DNA from: Noviherbaspirillum sedimenti
GTDB taxonomy: Bacteria; Pseudomonadota; Gammaproteobacteria; Burkholderiales; Burkholderiaceae_D
Length of the DNA stretch: 64,000 nt
Reading direction: 5' to 3'
Assembly (NCBI RefSeq): GCF_003590835.1
Contig: NZ_QYUQ01000002.1
Span: 4,464,001 to 4,528,000 of the forward strand
The position numbers and the translations under genes were made by a program. Below the pieces are notes generated by a model that saw only the letters and a program-made list of their open reading frames with translations, was not told where the DNA came from and ran no database searches. Positions 45,764 to 53,610 of the stretch are shown here, piece by piece (position 1 is the first letter of the stretch; the number at the start of each line of letters is the position of its first letter).

Positions 45764-46657
45764 ATGCGTGTGAAGTCATTGTCGCAAAACCTGCCGCTCA
45801 CCATTGCCGTCACCGTCTCGGTGGCGCTGCATGTGGCGTTGCTGGCAGTGCGCTTTACCGCGCCGGAAGCCTTCAAGTTCAAGCCTGCGGACCCCGGGCT
45901 CGAAGTCATCCTGGTCAATGCCAAGCATGACAAAAAGCCGCTCAAGGCGCAGGCGCTGGCGCAGGCCAACCTGGATGGCGGCGGCAATGCCGATGCCGGC
46001 CGGGCCAGTTCGCCCCTGCCGGATTTGCACAAGACCGAGGACGGCGAGAGCGCCAAGGCGGCAAAACGCCGTATCGTCGAACTGGAAGAGCAGCAAAGAA
46101 AGCTGCTCGACCAGATGAAGAAAAAATCGGCGGTGACCATCCCGCATGTGGCCGAAACGGTCAAGCCGCGCGAGATGCCGCAACTGGATGGCGCCGATTT
46201 GCTCGATAGCGCCAGGATGATTGCGCGCCAGGAAGCGGAAATCAACCGCCGTATCCAGGACGAGAACAGCCGCCCGCGCAAAACCCGGATCAGCCCCAGC
46301 ACCCAGGAAGTCGGTTATGCGATGTACTACGATGGCGTCAAGCGGCGCATCGAAAATATCGGCACCCTGAATTTCCCGCAAAAAGATGGCAAGAAGCTGT
46401 ATGGCGAACTGGTGATATCGATCCCGATTTTCCAGGACGGCAGCATTTACGAAAAGGAGGGCGGGCCGCAGGTCGAGCACTCCTCCGGCAACCCGGTACT
46501 GGACGAGGCGGCCAAGCGCATCGTGCGTCGTGCCGCGCCGTTCGCGCGCTTCCCCAAGAACATGCGATCGACCGACAAAGACGACATCTGGATCGTGTAC
46601 ACCCGCTTCAAGTTCACCCGCGAGGAAGCGCTTGAGACGGAATTGCGCGCCAACTAG
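45764..46657 (+). CDS. TonB-like energy-transducing protein
   Basis: The 297-residue protein has an amino-terminal anchor (LTIAVTVSVALHVALLAV), a long charged coiled-coil-like linker (RRIVELEEQQRKLLDQMKKK) and a carboxyl TonB domain (YGELVISIPIFQDGSIY, NPVLDEAAKRIVRRAAPFAR, RFKFTREEAL). It may couple a proton motive complex to outer-membrane transport, but no exbBD or receptor gene is near. TonB-like proteins in this genomic position are common in Burkholderiales. The ATG giving MRVKSLSQ is used; a GTG lies two codons on. Confidence 0.85.
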   Translation: MRVKSLSQNLPLTIAVTVSVALHVALLAVRFTAPEAFKFKPADPGLEVILVNAKHDKKPLKAQALAQANLDGGGNADAGRASSPLPDLHKTEDGESAKAAKRRIVELEEQQRKLLDQMKKKSAVTIPHVAETVKPREMPQLDGADLLDSARMIARQEAEINRRIQDENSRPRKTRISPSTQEVGYAMYYDGVKRRIENIGTLNFPQKDGKKLYGELVISIPIFQDGSIYEKEGGPQVEHSSGNPVLDEAAKRIVRRAAPFARFPKNMRSTDKDDIWIVYTRFKFTREEALETELRAN

Positions 46658-46697
46658 CAGCCATCCGGCGCCACCCCATTGATGACCAGGTTTGATC

Positions 46698-47513
46698 ATG
46701 ACTGACCGCTACGCCGTCTTCGGCAATCCGATTGCCCACAGCAAGTCGCCCGAAATCCACGCCCGCTTTGCTGCCCAGGCCGGCCAGGACATGCAGTACG
46801 AGCGCCTGCTGGCGCCGCTCGACGGCTTTGCCGCCAGCGTGCATGAATTCATGCGGCAGGGCGGCAAGGGTGCCAATGTAACCGTGCCGTTCAAGCTGGA
46901 AGCCTATGCCCTGGCGACCAGCCTGACAGCGCGGGCCGAGGCTGCCGGCGCCGTCAATACCCTCAGTTTCAAGGATGGCACGATCCTCGGCGATAACACC
47001 GACGGCGTCGGCCTGGTGGCCGATATCGTCGTCAATGCCGGACAAGCCATTGCCGGCCGGCGTGTGCTGCTGGTCGGGGCGGGCGGCGCTGCCCGTGGCG
47101 TGGTGCTGCCGATCCTCGACCAGCATCCGGCGCAGCTGGTGGTCGTCAATCGTACCGCGCCCCGGGCGCAGGAACTGGCCGCGCAGTTCGATGGGCGCCT
47201 GATGGCCAGTACCTTCGATGACTTGCAAGGCGAATTCGATCTGGTGATCAATGCCACTGCCGCCAGCCTGGCAGGCGAAGTGCCGCCGCTGGCGCCGGCT
47301 TTGTTCGGTTCGCATACGCTGGCGTACGACATGATGTATGGCAAGGAGCCCACGGCTTTCATGCGCTTCGCGGCGCAGCAGGGCGCCGCCGTGCGCGATG
47401 GCCTTGGGATGCTGGTGGAACAGGCCGCCGAGGCCTTTTTCGTCTGGCGCGGCGTCCGTCCGCTCACGGCGCCAGTATACCAGGCACTGCGGGTGCAGCT
47501 GCAGCAGCAATGA
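46698..47513 (+). CDS. aroE: Shikimate dehydrogenase
   Basis: AroE reduces 3-dehydroshikimate with NADPH. The 271-residue protein has the shikimate-binding start [32 protein letters not shown] with the catalytic Lys, and [12 protein letters not shown]. The Rossmann loop is [16 protein letters not shown], then [15 protein letters not shown] and [13 protein letters not shown]. The ATG giving MTDRYAV is preferred over a TTG two codons earlier. Its stop overlaps the mtgA ATG (ATGA). Confidence 0.97.
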   Translation: MTDRYAVFGNPIAHSKSPEIHARFAAQAGQDMQYERLLAPLDGFAASVHEFMRQGGKGANVTVPFKLEAYALATSLTARAEAAGAVNTLSFKDGTILGDNTDGVGLVADIVVNAGQAIAGRRVLLVGAGGAARGVVLPILDQHPAQLVVVNRTAPRAQELAAQFDGRLMASTFDDLQGEFDLVINATAASLAGEVPPLAPALFGSHTLAYDMMYGKEPTAFMRFAAQQGAAVRDGLGMLVEQAAEAFFVWRGVRPLTAPVYQALRVQLQQQ

Positions 47514-48205
47514 AATTTCCACGCAAGCTATTGTTCTGGCTGGTCGCGGCGCCCGTGGCGCTGGTCTTGCTGGTGCAATTGTATTTTTTCCTGCAGATCG
47601 GCTGGTGGGTGCACTTCAATCCCGGTACCACCAGTTTCATGCGCCAGCAGCGCGCCGTCCTGCAGGAAAAGAATCCCGATTTCCAGCTCAAGCACAAGTG
47701 GGTGCCGTACCAGCAAATTTCGCGCAACCTCAAGCGCGCCATCATCGCTTCCGAAGACGCCAATTTCTCCGAGCATGAGGGGGTGGATTGGGAGGCGCTG
47801 CAACAAGCCTACGAAAAGAATACCCGCAAAGGCAAGGTGGTGTCGGGCGGCTCGACCATCACCCAGCAGCTGGCGAAGAACCTGTTCCTGTCCGGCGAGC
47901 GCAGCTACCTGCGCAAGGCGCAGGAATTCGTCATCGCCTACATGCTCGAATTCTGGATGAGCAAGGAACGCATTTTCGAAATATATCTGAACGTGGTCGA
48001 ATGGGGCAACGGCGTGTTCGGCGCCGAAGCCGCCGCGCGGCACTACTTCGGCACCACCGCCGCCAATCTGTCGGCAAGCCAGGCCGCGCGGCTGGCCGTG
48101 ATGCTGCCCAATCCGCGCTTTTATGACAAGCGGCGCGGCAGTGCTTACCTGACGCGCCGCGCCGGCCTGATCCTGCGGCGCATGGGCTCGGCCGAACTGC
48201 CGTAA
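47510..48205 (+). CDS. mtgA: Monofunctional peptidoglycan glycosyltransferase
   Basis: MtgA polymerises lipid II. The 231-residue protein has one membrane helix ([20 protein letters not shown]) and the GT51 motifs: [20 protein letters not shown] with the catalytic Glu, [20 protein letters not shown] followed by LS, and [20 protein letters not shown] followed by IFEIYLN, then [11 protein letters not shown]. No transpeptidase domain follows. It is coupled to aroE by a four-base overlap and ends the ubiC-RNB-tonB-aroE-mtgA run. Confidence 0.97.
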   Translation: MKFPRKLLFWLVAAPVALVLLVQLYFFLQIGWWVHFNPGTTSFMRQQRAVLQEKNPDFQLKHKWVPYQQISRNLKRAIIASEDANFSEHEGVDWEALQQAYEKNTRKGKVVSGGSTITQQLAKNLFLSGERSYLRKAQEFVIAYMLEFWMSKERIFEIYLNVVEWGNGVFGAEAAARHYFGTTAANLSASQAARLAVMLPNPRFYDKRRGSAYLTRRAGLILRRMGSAELP

Positions 48206-48549
48206 GGGCGACTGCCCACGCCGGATTTCAGGATGGCGCAAAGCCTGCGAATGAGGCTTGCTTGTCGGGATCGTTAAACGTACACTTGCGCTGTTTTCGT
48301 ATTCTGGAGACCCAACTTGGGTAGTCCTATATCAAGTGACTGGCCGACATCTTGCGGCCGGTCGGCGAGACGGCGTTTCATGTAAAGTCATAAAGCGCCT
48401 CTCGCCACGGGATTTGTCCAATGAGATAAATCCTTGCGCGGGCAGGCGCGTCCAGGCCGATGGCAGGCCGCGTCCCCCTGTTTTTTTCGACTTGCAGGTC
48501 ACACTGCAGGCTGCGCCGTTGGCGTTTTCGCCGGCGGTTGGGAGGGTGC
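48206..48549 (+). promoter_or_regulatory. Structured leader upstream of corA
   Basis: This 344-base gap before corA has several strong hairpins in corA orientation. CCCAACTTGGG is at 48311. GGCCGacatcttgCGGCC is at 48342. A long stem spans 48364-48405 (GGCGAGA with TCTCGCC, continued by GGCG/CGCC with bulges). Imperfect GC-rich repeats at 48441-48480 are followed by T7 at 48481, about 60 bases before the corA ATG. The layout (folded region, then terminator-like hairpin, then start) suggests attenuation, and given CorA possibly a Mg2+-responsive leader. I do not recognise a known riboswitch (no M-box core). The TSS is not established. Confidence 0.45.
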
Positions 48550-49515
48550 ATGATCAACGTATTTGTATTGCAAAATGGCCGCTTGAATCAGGTCAATATC
48601 GATAGCCGGGGCGACCTGGAAAAGCTGGCGCCGGTCTGGGTCGACCTGACCGATCCCAACGATGAAGAACGTGCCTGGGTCAAGAGCATCTATGGCGTGA
48701 CCCTGCCGGGCGAGGATGAAGTCAAGGATATCGAAGCGTCCGCCCGTTATTACGAAGCGGAGAATGGCGACCTGCATTTGCGCACGGATTTCCTGCTGGA
48801 TGAGGACGAGGGTCCGGCGCGGGTGATCACGGTTGCCTTCATCCTGGCGCGCAATGTGCTGTTTTCCGTGCATACCGACGATTTGCCGGTGTTCCGCCTG
48901 GTGCGCCTGCGCGCACGCTCGCGGCCCGGTTCGATCGAGGATTACAAGGATGTGCTGCTGGACCTGTATGCGACCGACGCCGAATATTCGGCGGATGCGC
49001 TCGAAGGCATATACCAGAGCCTGGAAGAGGTCAGTCGCAGCGTACTGAAAAAAGGCTTCACCGACCAGGACGCGGCATCCGCCCTGAATGCGATCGCCCA
49101 CGAGGAAGACTTGAACGGGCGCATCCGCCGCAACATGATGGATACCCGCCGCGCCGTCGGCTACCTCATGCGCGGCCGCCTGCTTAACGCCGAGCAGTTC
49201 GACGAGGCGCGGCAGATCCTGCGCGACATCGAATCGCTCGACGGCCATACCGCTTTCCTGTTCGACAAGATCAACTTCCTGATGGATGCTACTGTCGGCT
49301 TCATCAACATCAACCAGAACAAGATCATCAAGATCTTCTCGGTGGCTTCGGTGGCATTCCTGCCGCCGACCCTGATCGCCAGTATCTATGGCATGAACTT
49401 CAAGCTCCTGCCGGAGCTGGACTGGCAGTGGGGCTATCCCTTCGCCATTTCATTGATGCTGGCCAGTGCAATTGCTCCGTTTGCCTATTTCAAGCGGCGC
49501 GGCTGGCTGAAGTAA
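48550..49515 (+). CDS. corA: Magnesium/cobalt transport protein CorA
   Basis: CorA is the pentameric Mg2+ channel of the inner membrane. The 321-residue protein has a large cytoplasmic amino-terminal domain (VWVDLTDPNDEERAWVKSIY, then ARYYEAENGDLHLRTDFLLD), a long helix, and two carboxyl membrane helices with the GMN signature (LIASIYGMNFKLLPELDWQW). It ends in a basic tail (YFKRRGWLK). GGGAGGG precedes the ATG. The frame is open further up, but the CorA start is MINVFVLQN. The 5' leader is long and structured. Confidence 0.95.
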   Translation: MINVFVLQNGRLNQVNIDSRGDLEKLAPVWVDLTDPNDEERAWVKSIYGVTLPGEDEVKDIEASARYYEAENGDLHLRTDFLLDEDEGPARVITVAFILARNVLFSVHTDDLPVFRLVRLRARSRPGSIEDYKDVLLDLYATDAEYSADALEGIYQSLEEVSRSVLKKGFTDQDAASALNAIAHEEDLNGRIRRNMMDTRRAVGYLMRGRLLNAEQFDEARQILRDIESLDGHTAFLFDKINFLMDATVGFININQNKIIKIFSVASVAFLPPTLIASIYGMNFKLLPELDWQWGYPFAISLMLASAIAPFAYFKRRGWLK

Positions 49516-49526
49516 TGCCGCAGCCT

Positions 49527-49560
49527 GCCGGCGACGCTCCCTGTCGGGACGATCGCCGGC
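49527..49560. terminator. Hairpin between the convergent corA and hemL genes
   Basis: GCCGGCGA and TCGCCGGC pair at the outside with an inner CCC/GGG stem. The hairpin sits between two convergent 3' ends. There is no T run on either side, so it may block RNA decay or act with Rho, and it is not a classic terminator. Confidence 0.45.
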
Positions 49561-49591
49561 AAGCCGGGTGCAGATCAGTTGCGGGCCCGGT

Positions 49592-50875
49592 TCATGCCAG
49601 GGCGGCAAAGGCCTTGCGGGCGGCGTCGACGGTCGCATCGATGGTCGCATCGTCATGTGCCGCGGATACGAAGCCCGCTTCGAAGGCTGCGGGCGCAAAA
49701 AAGTGCCCGGCATCCAGCATTGCATGGAAAAAGCGGTTGAACTTCTCGCGGTCGGTTTTCATCATCGCCGCATAACTGTCTGGCTTACTGTCGAGGAAAT
49801 ACAAGCCGAACATGCCGCCCACCGAATCGGCGCAAAATGCCACGCCGGCTTCGGCGGCCGCTGCGCTCAAGCCTTCCACCAGCCGGCTGGTCTGGCGGGT
49901 CAGGGATTCGAAGAATCCGGGTTCCTGGATCAGTTTCAGGGTGGCCATGCCAGCAGCTACCGCGACCGGATTGCCGGACAGGGTGCCGGCCTGGTAGACC
50001 GGCCCGACCGGGGCCATGTGTTGCATCAATTCCCGCTTGCCGCCGAACGCCGCCACCGGCAGGCCGCCGCCGATCACCTTGCCCAGCGCCGTGATGTCCG
50101 GCGTGATGCCATACAGCGACTGGGCACCATGCAAGGCGGCGCGGAATCCCGACATCACTTCGTCAAGGATCAGGATTGCGCCGTGCTCGGTGCACAGGCG
50201 GCGCATGGCATTGAGGAACTCCGGTGTGGCACGCACCAGGTTCATGTTGCCGGCGATCGGTTCGACGATCACGCAGGCGATTTCATCGCCCATCTTGGCG
50301 AACGCATCTTCCAGTTGTTGCGTATTGTTATAGTCGAGCACCAAAGTGTGCTGGACGAAATCGGCCGGCACGCCAGCCGAGGTCGGGTTACCAAAGGTCA
50401 GCAGGCCGCTGCCGGCTTTCACCAGCAGCGAATCGGCGTGGCCGTGATAGCACCCCTCAAACTTGATGATCCTGTCGCGGCCGGTGGCGCCGCGCGCCAG
50501 GCGCAGCGCGCTCATGGTCGCTTCGGTGCCGGAGGATACCAGGCGCACCTGTTCGATCGACGGTACCAGGCGGCAGATTTCTTCGGCAATGTCGATTTCG
50601 GCCTCGGTCGGTGCGCCAAAGCTCAAGCCTTTTGCGGCGGCGTCCTGCACCGCCTTGACCACTGCCGGGTGGGCGTGGCCGACAATGGCCGGTCCCCAGG
50701 ATCCCATATAGTCGGTGTAACGCTTGCCGTCGGCATCCCACACATAGGGGCCTTCGGCATGGGTGATGAAGCGCGGCGTGCCGCCAACCGAGCGGAAGGC
50801 GCGGACTGGCGAGTTGACGCCGCCTGGCGTGGTGCGCTGGGCGCGTGCCATGAGGATATCGTTTTTGGAAGTCAT
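49592..50875 (-). CDS. hemL: Glutamate-1-semialdehyde 2,1-aminomutase
   Basis: HemL makes 5-aminolevulinate for haem from glutamate-1-semialdehyde. The 427-residue PLP enzyme begins [20 protein letters not shown]. It shows [59 protein letters not shown] and [20 protein letters not shown] with the PLP Lys. It lies on the minus strand, 57 bases after the ThiD-like gene, in the thiD-hemL order usual for betaproteobacteria. Confidence 0.98.
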   Translation of the reverse strand: MTSKNDILMARAQRTTPGGVNSPVRAFRSVGGTPRFITHAEGPYVWDADGKRYTDYMGSWGPAIVGHAHPAVVKAVQDAAAKGLSFGAPTEAEIDIAEEICRLVPSIEQVRLVSSGTEATMSALRLARGATGRDRIIKFEGCYHGHADSLLVKAGSGLLTFGNPTSAGVPADFVQHTLVLDYNNTQQLEDAFAKMGDEIACVIVEPIAGNMNLVRATPEFLNAMRRLCTEHGAILILDEVMSGFRAALHGAQSLYGITPDITALGKVIGGGLPVAAFGGKRELMQHMAPVGPVYQAGTLSGNPVAVAAGMATLKLIQEPGFFESLTRQTSRLVEGLSAAAAEAGVAFCADSVGGMFGLYFLDSKPDSYAAMMKTDREKFNRFFHAMLDAGHFFAPAAFEAGFVSAAHDDATIDATVDAARKAFAALA

Positions 50876-50932
50876 GCTGTAATCGAAAGATGAGTGTTCA
50901 GGTTGGGTAACTTGTGGCGCGCTTGCGCTGAC

Positions 50933-51784
50933 CTATTGCAGTGTGTCGCCCGCACCCTCGGCGGCGGCCTCATCCGGTTCGCGCGTCCAGAAATAACGGT
51001 CGGGAACCAGCTTGCCCATGCCCAGCCGGTGCGCGTTGGTCAACGCGGCGATGGTGAATTCCTGCGCCTCGAAGACCGCTTCCGGCACTTCCAGGCCGTT
51101 GGCCAGCAAAGCCGCGATGGTGGCCGACAGGGTGCTGCCGGCGCCGATGAAGGAGCCCGAGATGCGCTGCCAGTTATCCTGGCGCACCACGCCGCTGTCG
51201 GAAAACAGCGTATTGGCGACATCGTGCACATCGGCCGGGGTGCCGGTGACAAACAGGTATTCACAGCCGAGGTCGATGACGCGCATGGCGTCAGCCGTCA
51301 GGGTGTCGTCGCTGGAAGGTTCGCGCCATGTTTCGGCAAGGCGCCCGAGTTCGACTGCGGAGGCGAGCAAAAGCGTGGTTTGCGGAATCAGCAATTCGCG
51401 TATGGCCACCAGTAAATCTTCACTGTCCTGGCCCTGGTCGGGCAGCGCCGACAGGAACGGATCGAGGATCAGCGGGATGTCGGGGTAATCGGCGACGATT
51501 TCGGCAATCGCGGAAACATTTTCAATGCTGCCGACCGTGCCGACCTTGAAGGCCGCCACCGGCATGTCTTCCAGTATCACCCGCGCCTGGTCGGCCACGC
51601 AATCGACATCGATGACCTGGCTATCCTCGATGCGGGTGGTGTCGCCAATCAGCAGCGCGGTGACGACCGACAAGCCATGGCAACCCATGGCGGCAAAGCA
51701 AGCCAGGTCGGCTTGCAAACCGACCGCGCCGACCGGATCGCTGGCATTGAAGCTCAAAATAAGAGGAGAAGTTTGGATTTGCAC
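50933..51784 (-). CDS. thiD: Divergent ThiD-like kinase (hydroxymethylpyrimidine kinase family)
   Basis: The 283-residue ribokinase-fold protein aligns along its length with ThiD, which phosphorylates HMP and HMP-P in thiamine synthesis. Key sites differ, however. The substrate loop reads NASDPVGAVGLQAD where ThiD has SDPSGGAGIQAD. The anion-hole motif reads SFIGAGSTLSATIAALL where ThiD has THGTGCTLS, so the conserved Cys is Ser. The TPN and KGGH segments are also lost. Its activity may be changed or absent. It lies beside hemL and is divergent from the rubredoxin gene. Such divergent ThiD copies sit at this place in related genomes, so the gene is probably under selection. Confidence 0.75.
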   Translation of the reverse strand: MQIQTSPLILSFNASDPVGAVGLQADLACFAAMGCHGLSVVTALLIGDTTRIEDSQVIDVDCVADQARVILEDMPVAAFKVGTVGSIENVSAIAEIVADYPDIPLILDPFLSALPDQGQDSEDLLVAIRELLIPQTTLLLASAVELGRLAETWREPSSDDTLTADAMRVIDLGCEYLFVTGTPADVHDVANTLFSDSGVVRQDNWQRISGSFIGAGSTLSATIAALLANGLEVPEAVFEAQEFTIAALTNAHRLGMGKLVPDRYFWTREPDEAAAEGAGDTLQ

Positions 51785-51840
51785 GGCCAGTAGATTAAGA
51801 TATCCGACTTTCCATTTTACTAGATTGAAGGGCAGTCAAA

Positions 51841-52032
51841 GTGAGTAACGCAACATCAAACGAAGAATTCAAAACCTGGATGTGCCTGATCTGTGGCTGG
51901 GTCTACGACGAAGCTGCCGGCCTGCCGGATGAAGGGATCGCGCCAGGCACGCGCTGGGCCGATGTACCGATGAACTGGACTTGCCCGGAATGCGGCGCGC
52001 GCAAGGAAGACTTTGAAATGGTCGTAATCTGA
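51841..52032 (+). CDS. Rubredoxin
   Basis: The 63-residue iron protein has the two Cys knuckles CLICGWVYDE and CPECGARKEDF, with GTRWADVPMNW between them, so it should bind one Fe(Cys)4. It carries out one-electron transfer; the partner is not evident. The GTG start precedes an unusual eight-residue polar extension, with no strong ribosome site. It lies upstream of the pilG promoter and is divergent from the ThiD-like gene, a neighbourhood shared by many betaproteobacteria. Confidence 0.93.
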   Translation: MSNATSNEEFKTWMCLICGWVYDEAAGLPDEGIAPGTRWADVPMNWTCPECGARKEDFEMVVI

Positions 52033-52121
52033 AGCACAAGTGACTTGTTGTGAATTGTGCAACTTTTGGCATAAAAACCACGGCGAAGGAAAACTCTGGT
52101 TAAACGTTGTTCTAAAGCATC

Positions 52122-52151
52122 TTGCTTTTTGTTACAGTGGAATCGTATATT
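52122..52151 (+). promoter_or_regulatory. Probable sigma-70 promoter for pilG
   Basis: TTGCTT (-35) and TATATT (-10) are separated by 18 bases, ending 30 bases before the pilG ATG. The match is fair and the position fits. It would drive pilG-pilH-pilI-pilJ-chpA independently of rubredoxin. Confidence 0.5.
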
Positions 52152-52180
52152 GGACAAAATCTAAACGAGAATAAGCTTCC

Positions 52181-52582
52181 ATGACAACACCGCAGGATAA
52201 CGCCGGTATAAAGATTATGGTGATTGACGATAGCAGCACGATTCGCCGATCCGCCGAGATTTTCCTGGGGCAGGCTGGATACCAGGTAGTCCTTGCCGAA
52301 GATGGCTTCGATGCACTCGCCAAGATGAACGATCACAAGCCATCCCTGATTTTTTGCGACATCCTGATGCCGCGCCTGGATGGTTACCAGACTTGCGCCC
52401 TGATCAAGAAAAGCGCGAAGTTTCATGCGACGCCGGTGGTCATGCTGTCTTCCAAGGATGGCCTGTTCGACCGTGCGCGCGGCGCGATGGTGGGCTCGGA
52501 TGCCTATCTGACCAAGCCATTTACCAAGGACAGTCTGCTCAGGACTGTCAGTGAACATACCGCACAAGCACTTTCCAAGTAA
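52181..52582 (+). CDS. pilG: Twitching motility response regulator PilG
   Basis: PilG is a stand-alone CheY-like receiver. The 133-residue protein has the acidic pair and phospho-acceptor Asp (IMVIDDSSTIRRSAEIFL; FCDILMPRLDGYQTC), the Ser/Thr switch MLSSKDG and Lys in LTKPF. In Pseudomonas PilG stimulates pilus extension and is phosphorylated by ChpA. It is the first gene of pilG-pilH-pilI-pilJ-chpA. Confidence 0.95.
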   Translation: MTTPQDNAGIKIMVIDDSSTIRRSAEIFLGQAGYQVVLAEDGFDALAKMNDHKPSLIFCDILMPRLDGYQTCALIKKSAKFHATPVVMLSSKDGLFDRARGAMVGSDAYLTKPFTKDSLLRTVSEHTAQALSK

Positions 52583-52604
52583 TTTTTTGACGTAAAGGTT
52601 GAAG

Positions 52605-52970
52605 ATGGCTATTAAAAAGATTCTTATCGTGGATGACTCGCCGACGGAACGCTATTTTCTGACGGATATCCTGGTCAAGAACGGCTTTTCAGTGTCGACC
52701 GCCGAAAACGGCGAGGAGGCGATCGTCAAGATCAAGGCGGACAAGCCGCACCTGATCCTGATGGACGTGGTGATGCCAGGCCAGAATGGCTTCCAGGTCA
52801 CGCGTGCCATTTCGCGCGATCCTGAAACACAGGATGTGCCGATCATCATCTGCACCAGCAAAAACCAGGAAACCGACCGCATCTGGGGCTTGCGCCAAGG
52901 CGCGCGTGACTATGTGGTCAAGCCGGTCGATCCTCAGGAGCTCTTGTCGAAAATTGCCGCACTCGGCTAA
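52605..52970 (+). CDS. pilH: Twitching motility response regulator PilH
   Basis: The second CheY-like receiver of the Chp system is 121 residues, with KILIVDDSPTERYFLTDILV, phospho-acceptor Asp in LMDVVMPGQNGF, ICTSKNQETDR and VVKPVDP. PilH is thought to oppose PilG, favouring retraction. The ATG giving MAIKKIL is used over an upstream TTG. It lies 22 bases after pilG and 10 before pilI. Confidence 0.95.
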   Translation: MAIKKILIVDDSPTERYFLTDILVKNGFSVSTAENGEEAIVKIKADKPHLILMDVVMPGQNGFQVTRAISRDPETQDVPIIICTSKNQETDRIWGLRQGARDYVVKPVDPQELLSKIAALG

Positions 52971-52980
52971 TTGAGCGCCC

Positions 52981-53556
52981 ATGACCCAATCCATTTCGGA
53001 TCCTGTCTCGGACAAGCCCGCCGGCAAGCCGGATGTACTGGCGCGGCGTACCCGTTTGCGCGAATTCCAGGCGCAGCTGGTCGAGCGCATGCAGGCCGCG
53101 CGAACTGGTGCCAGTCCTTACGCCCGCCAGCTCGGTGTGCTGATTGGCCAGCGTTACTGCCTGCTGAATCTGCAGGAAGCAGGCGAAATCATCTCGGTTG
53201 GCGCCATTACCACCGTGCCGCTGACGCATGACTGGTTCCTTGGCCTGACGAATGTGCGCGGCAGTCTGGTCAGCGTCATCGATCTGGCGCGCTTTCAGGG
53301 ACAAGGGGCAACCCAGCTCGATCGAGAGAGCCGGATCGTGGTGTTTGCTCCTGGATTGTCGTTCAACAGCGGCATTTTGGTTTCACGCGTGCTTGGCTTG
53401 CGCAATGTCGCCGACATGCAGGAGCAAGCCAGTGCGGAGCAAGCCGGGGTGCCTTGGGCGGCCCGGCAATACGTCGATCGCGATGCCCAGGTCTGGACCG
53501 AACTCGATCTTTCACTGATCGTGCAGGATGCACAATTTTTGCATGTGGGTATATAA
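52981..53556 (+). CDS. pilI: CheW-like adaptor PilI
   Basis: The 191-residue CheW-domain protein links PilJ to ChpA. Recognisable features are LGVLIGQRYCLLNLQEAGEI, then WFLGLTNVRGSLVSVIDLAR, which is the typical CheW core, and VVFAPGLSFNSGILVSRVLG. The amino-terminal 40 residues are basic and variable. It lies between pilH and pilJ. Confidence 0.93.
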   Translation: MTQSISDPVSDKPAGKPDVLARRTRLREFQAQLVERMQAARTGASPYARQLGVLIGQRYCLLNLQEAGEIISVGAITTVPLTHDWFLGLTNVRGSLVSVIDLARFQGQGATQLDRESRIVVFAPGLSFNSGILVSRVLGLRNVADMQEQASAEQAGVPWAARQYVDRDAQVWTELDLSLIVQDAQFLHVGI

Positions 53557-53610
53557 GCGCCAGGTTCCAGGGCCTGGCTGCAGCACAAACGGATTTTAGG
53601 AGACTCAGGA

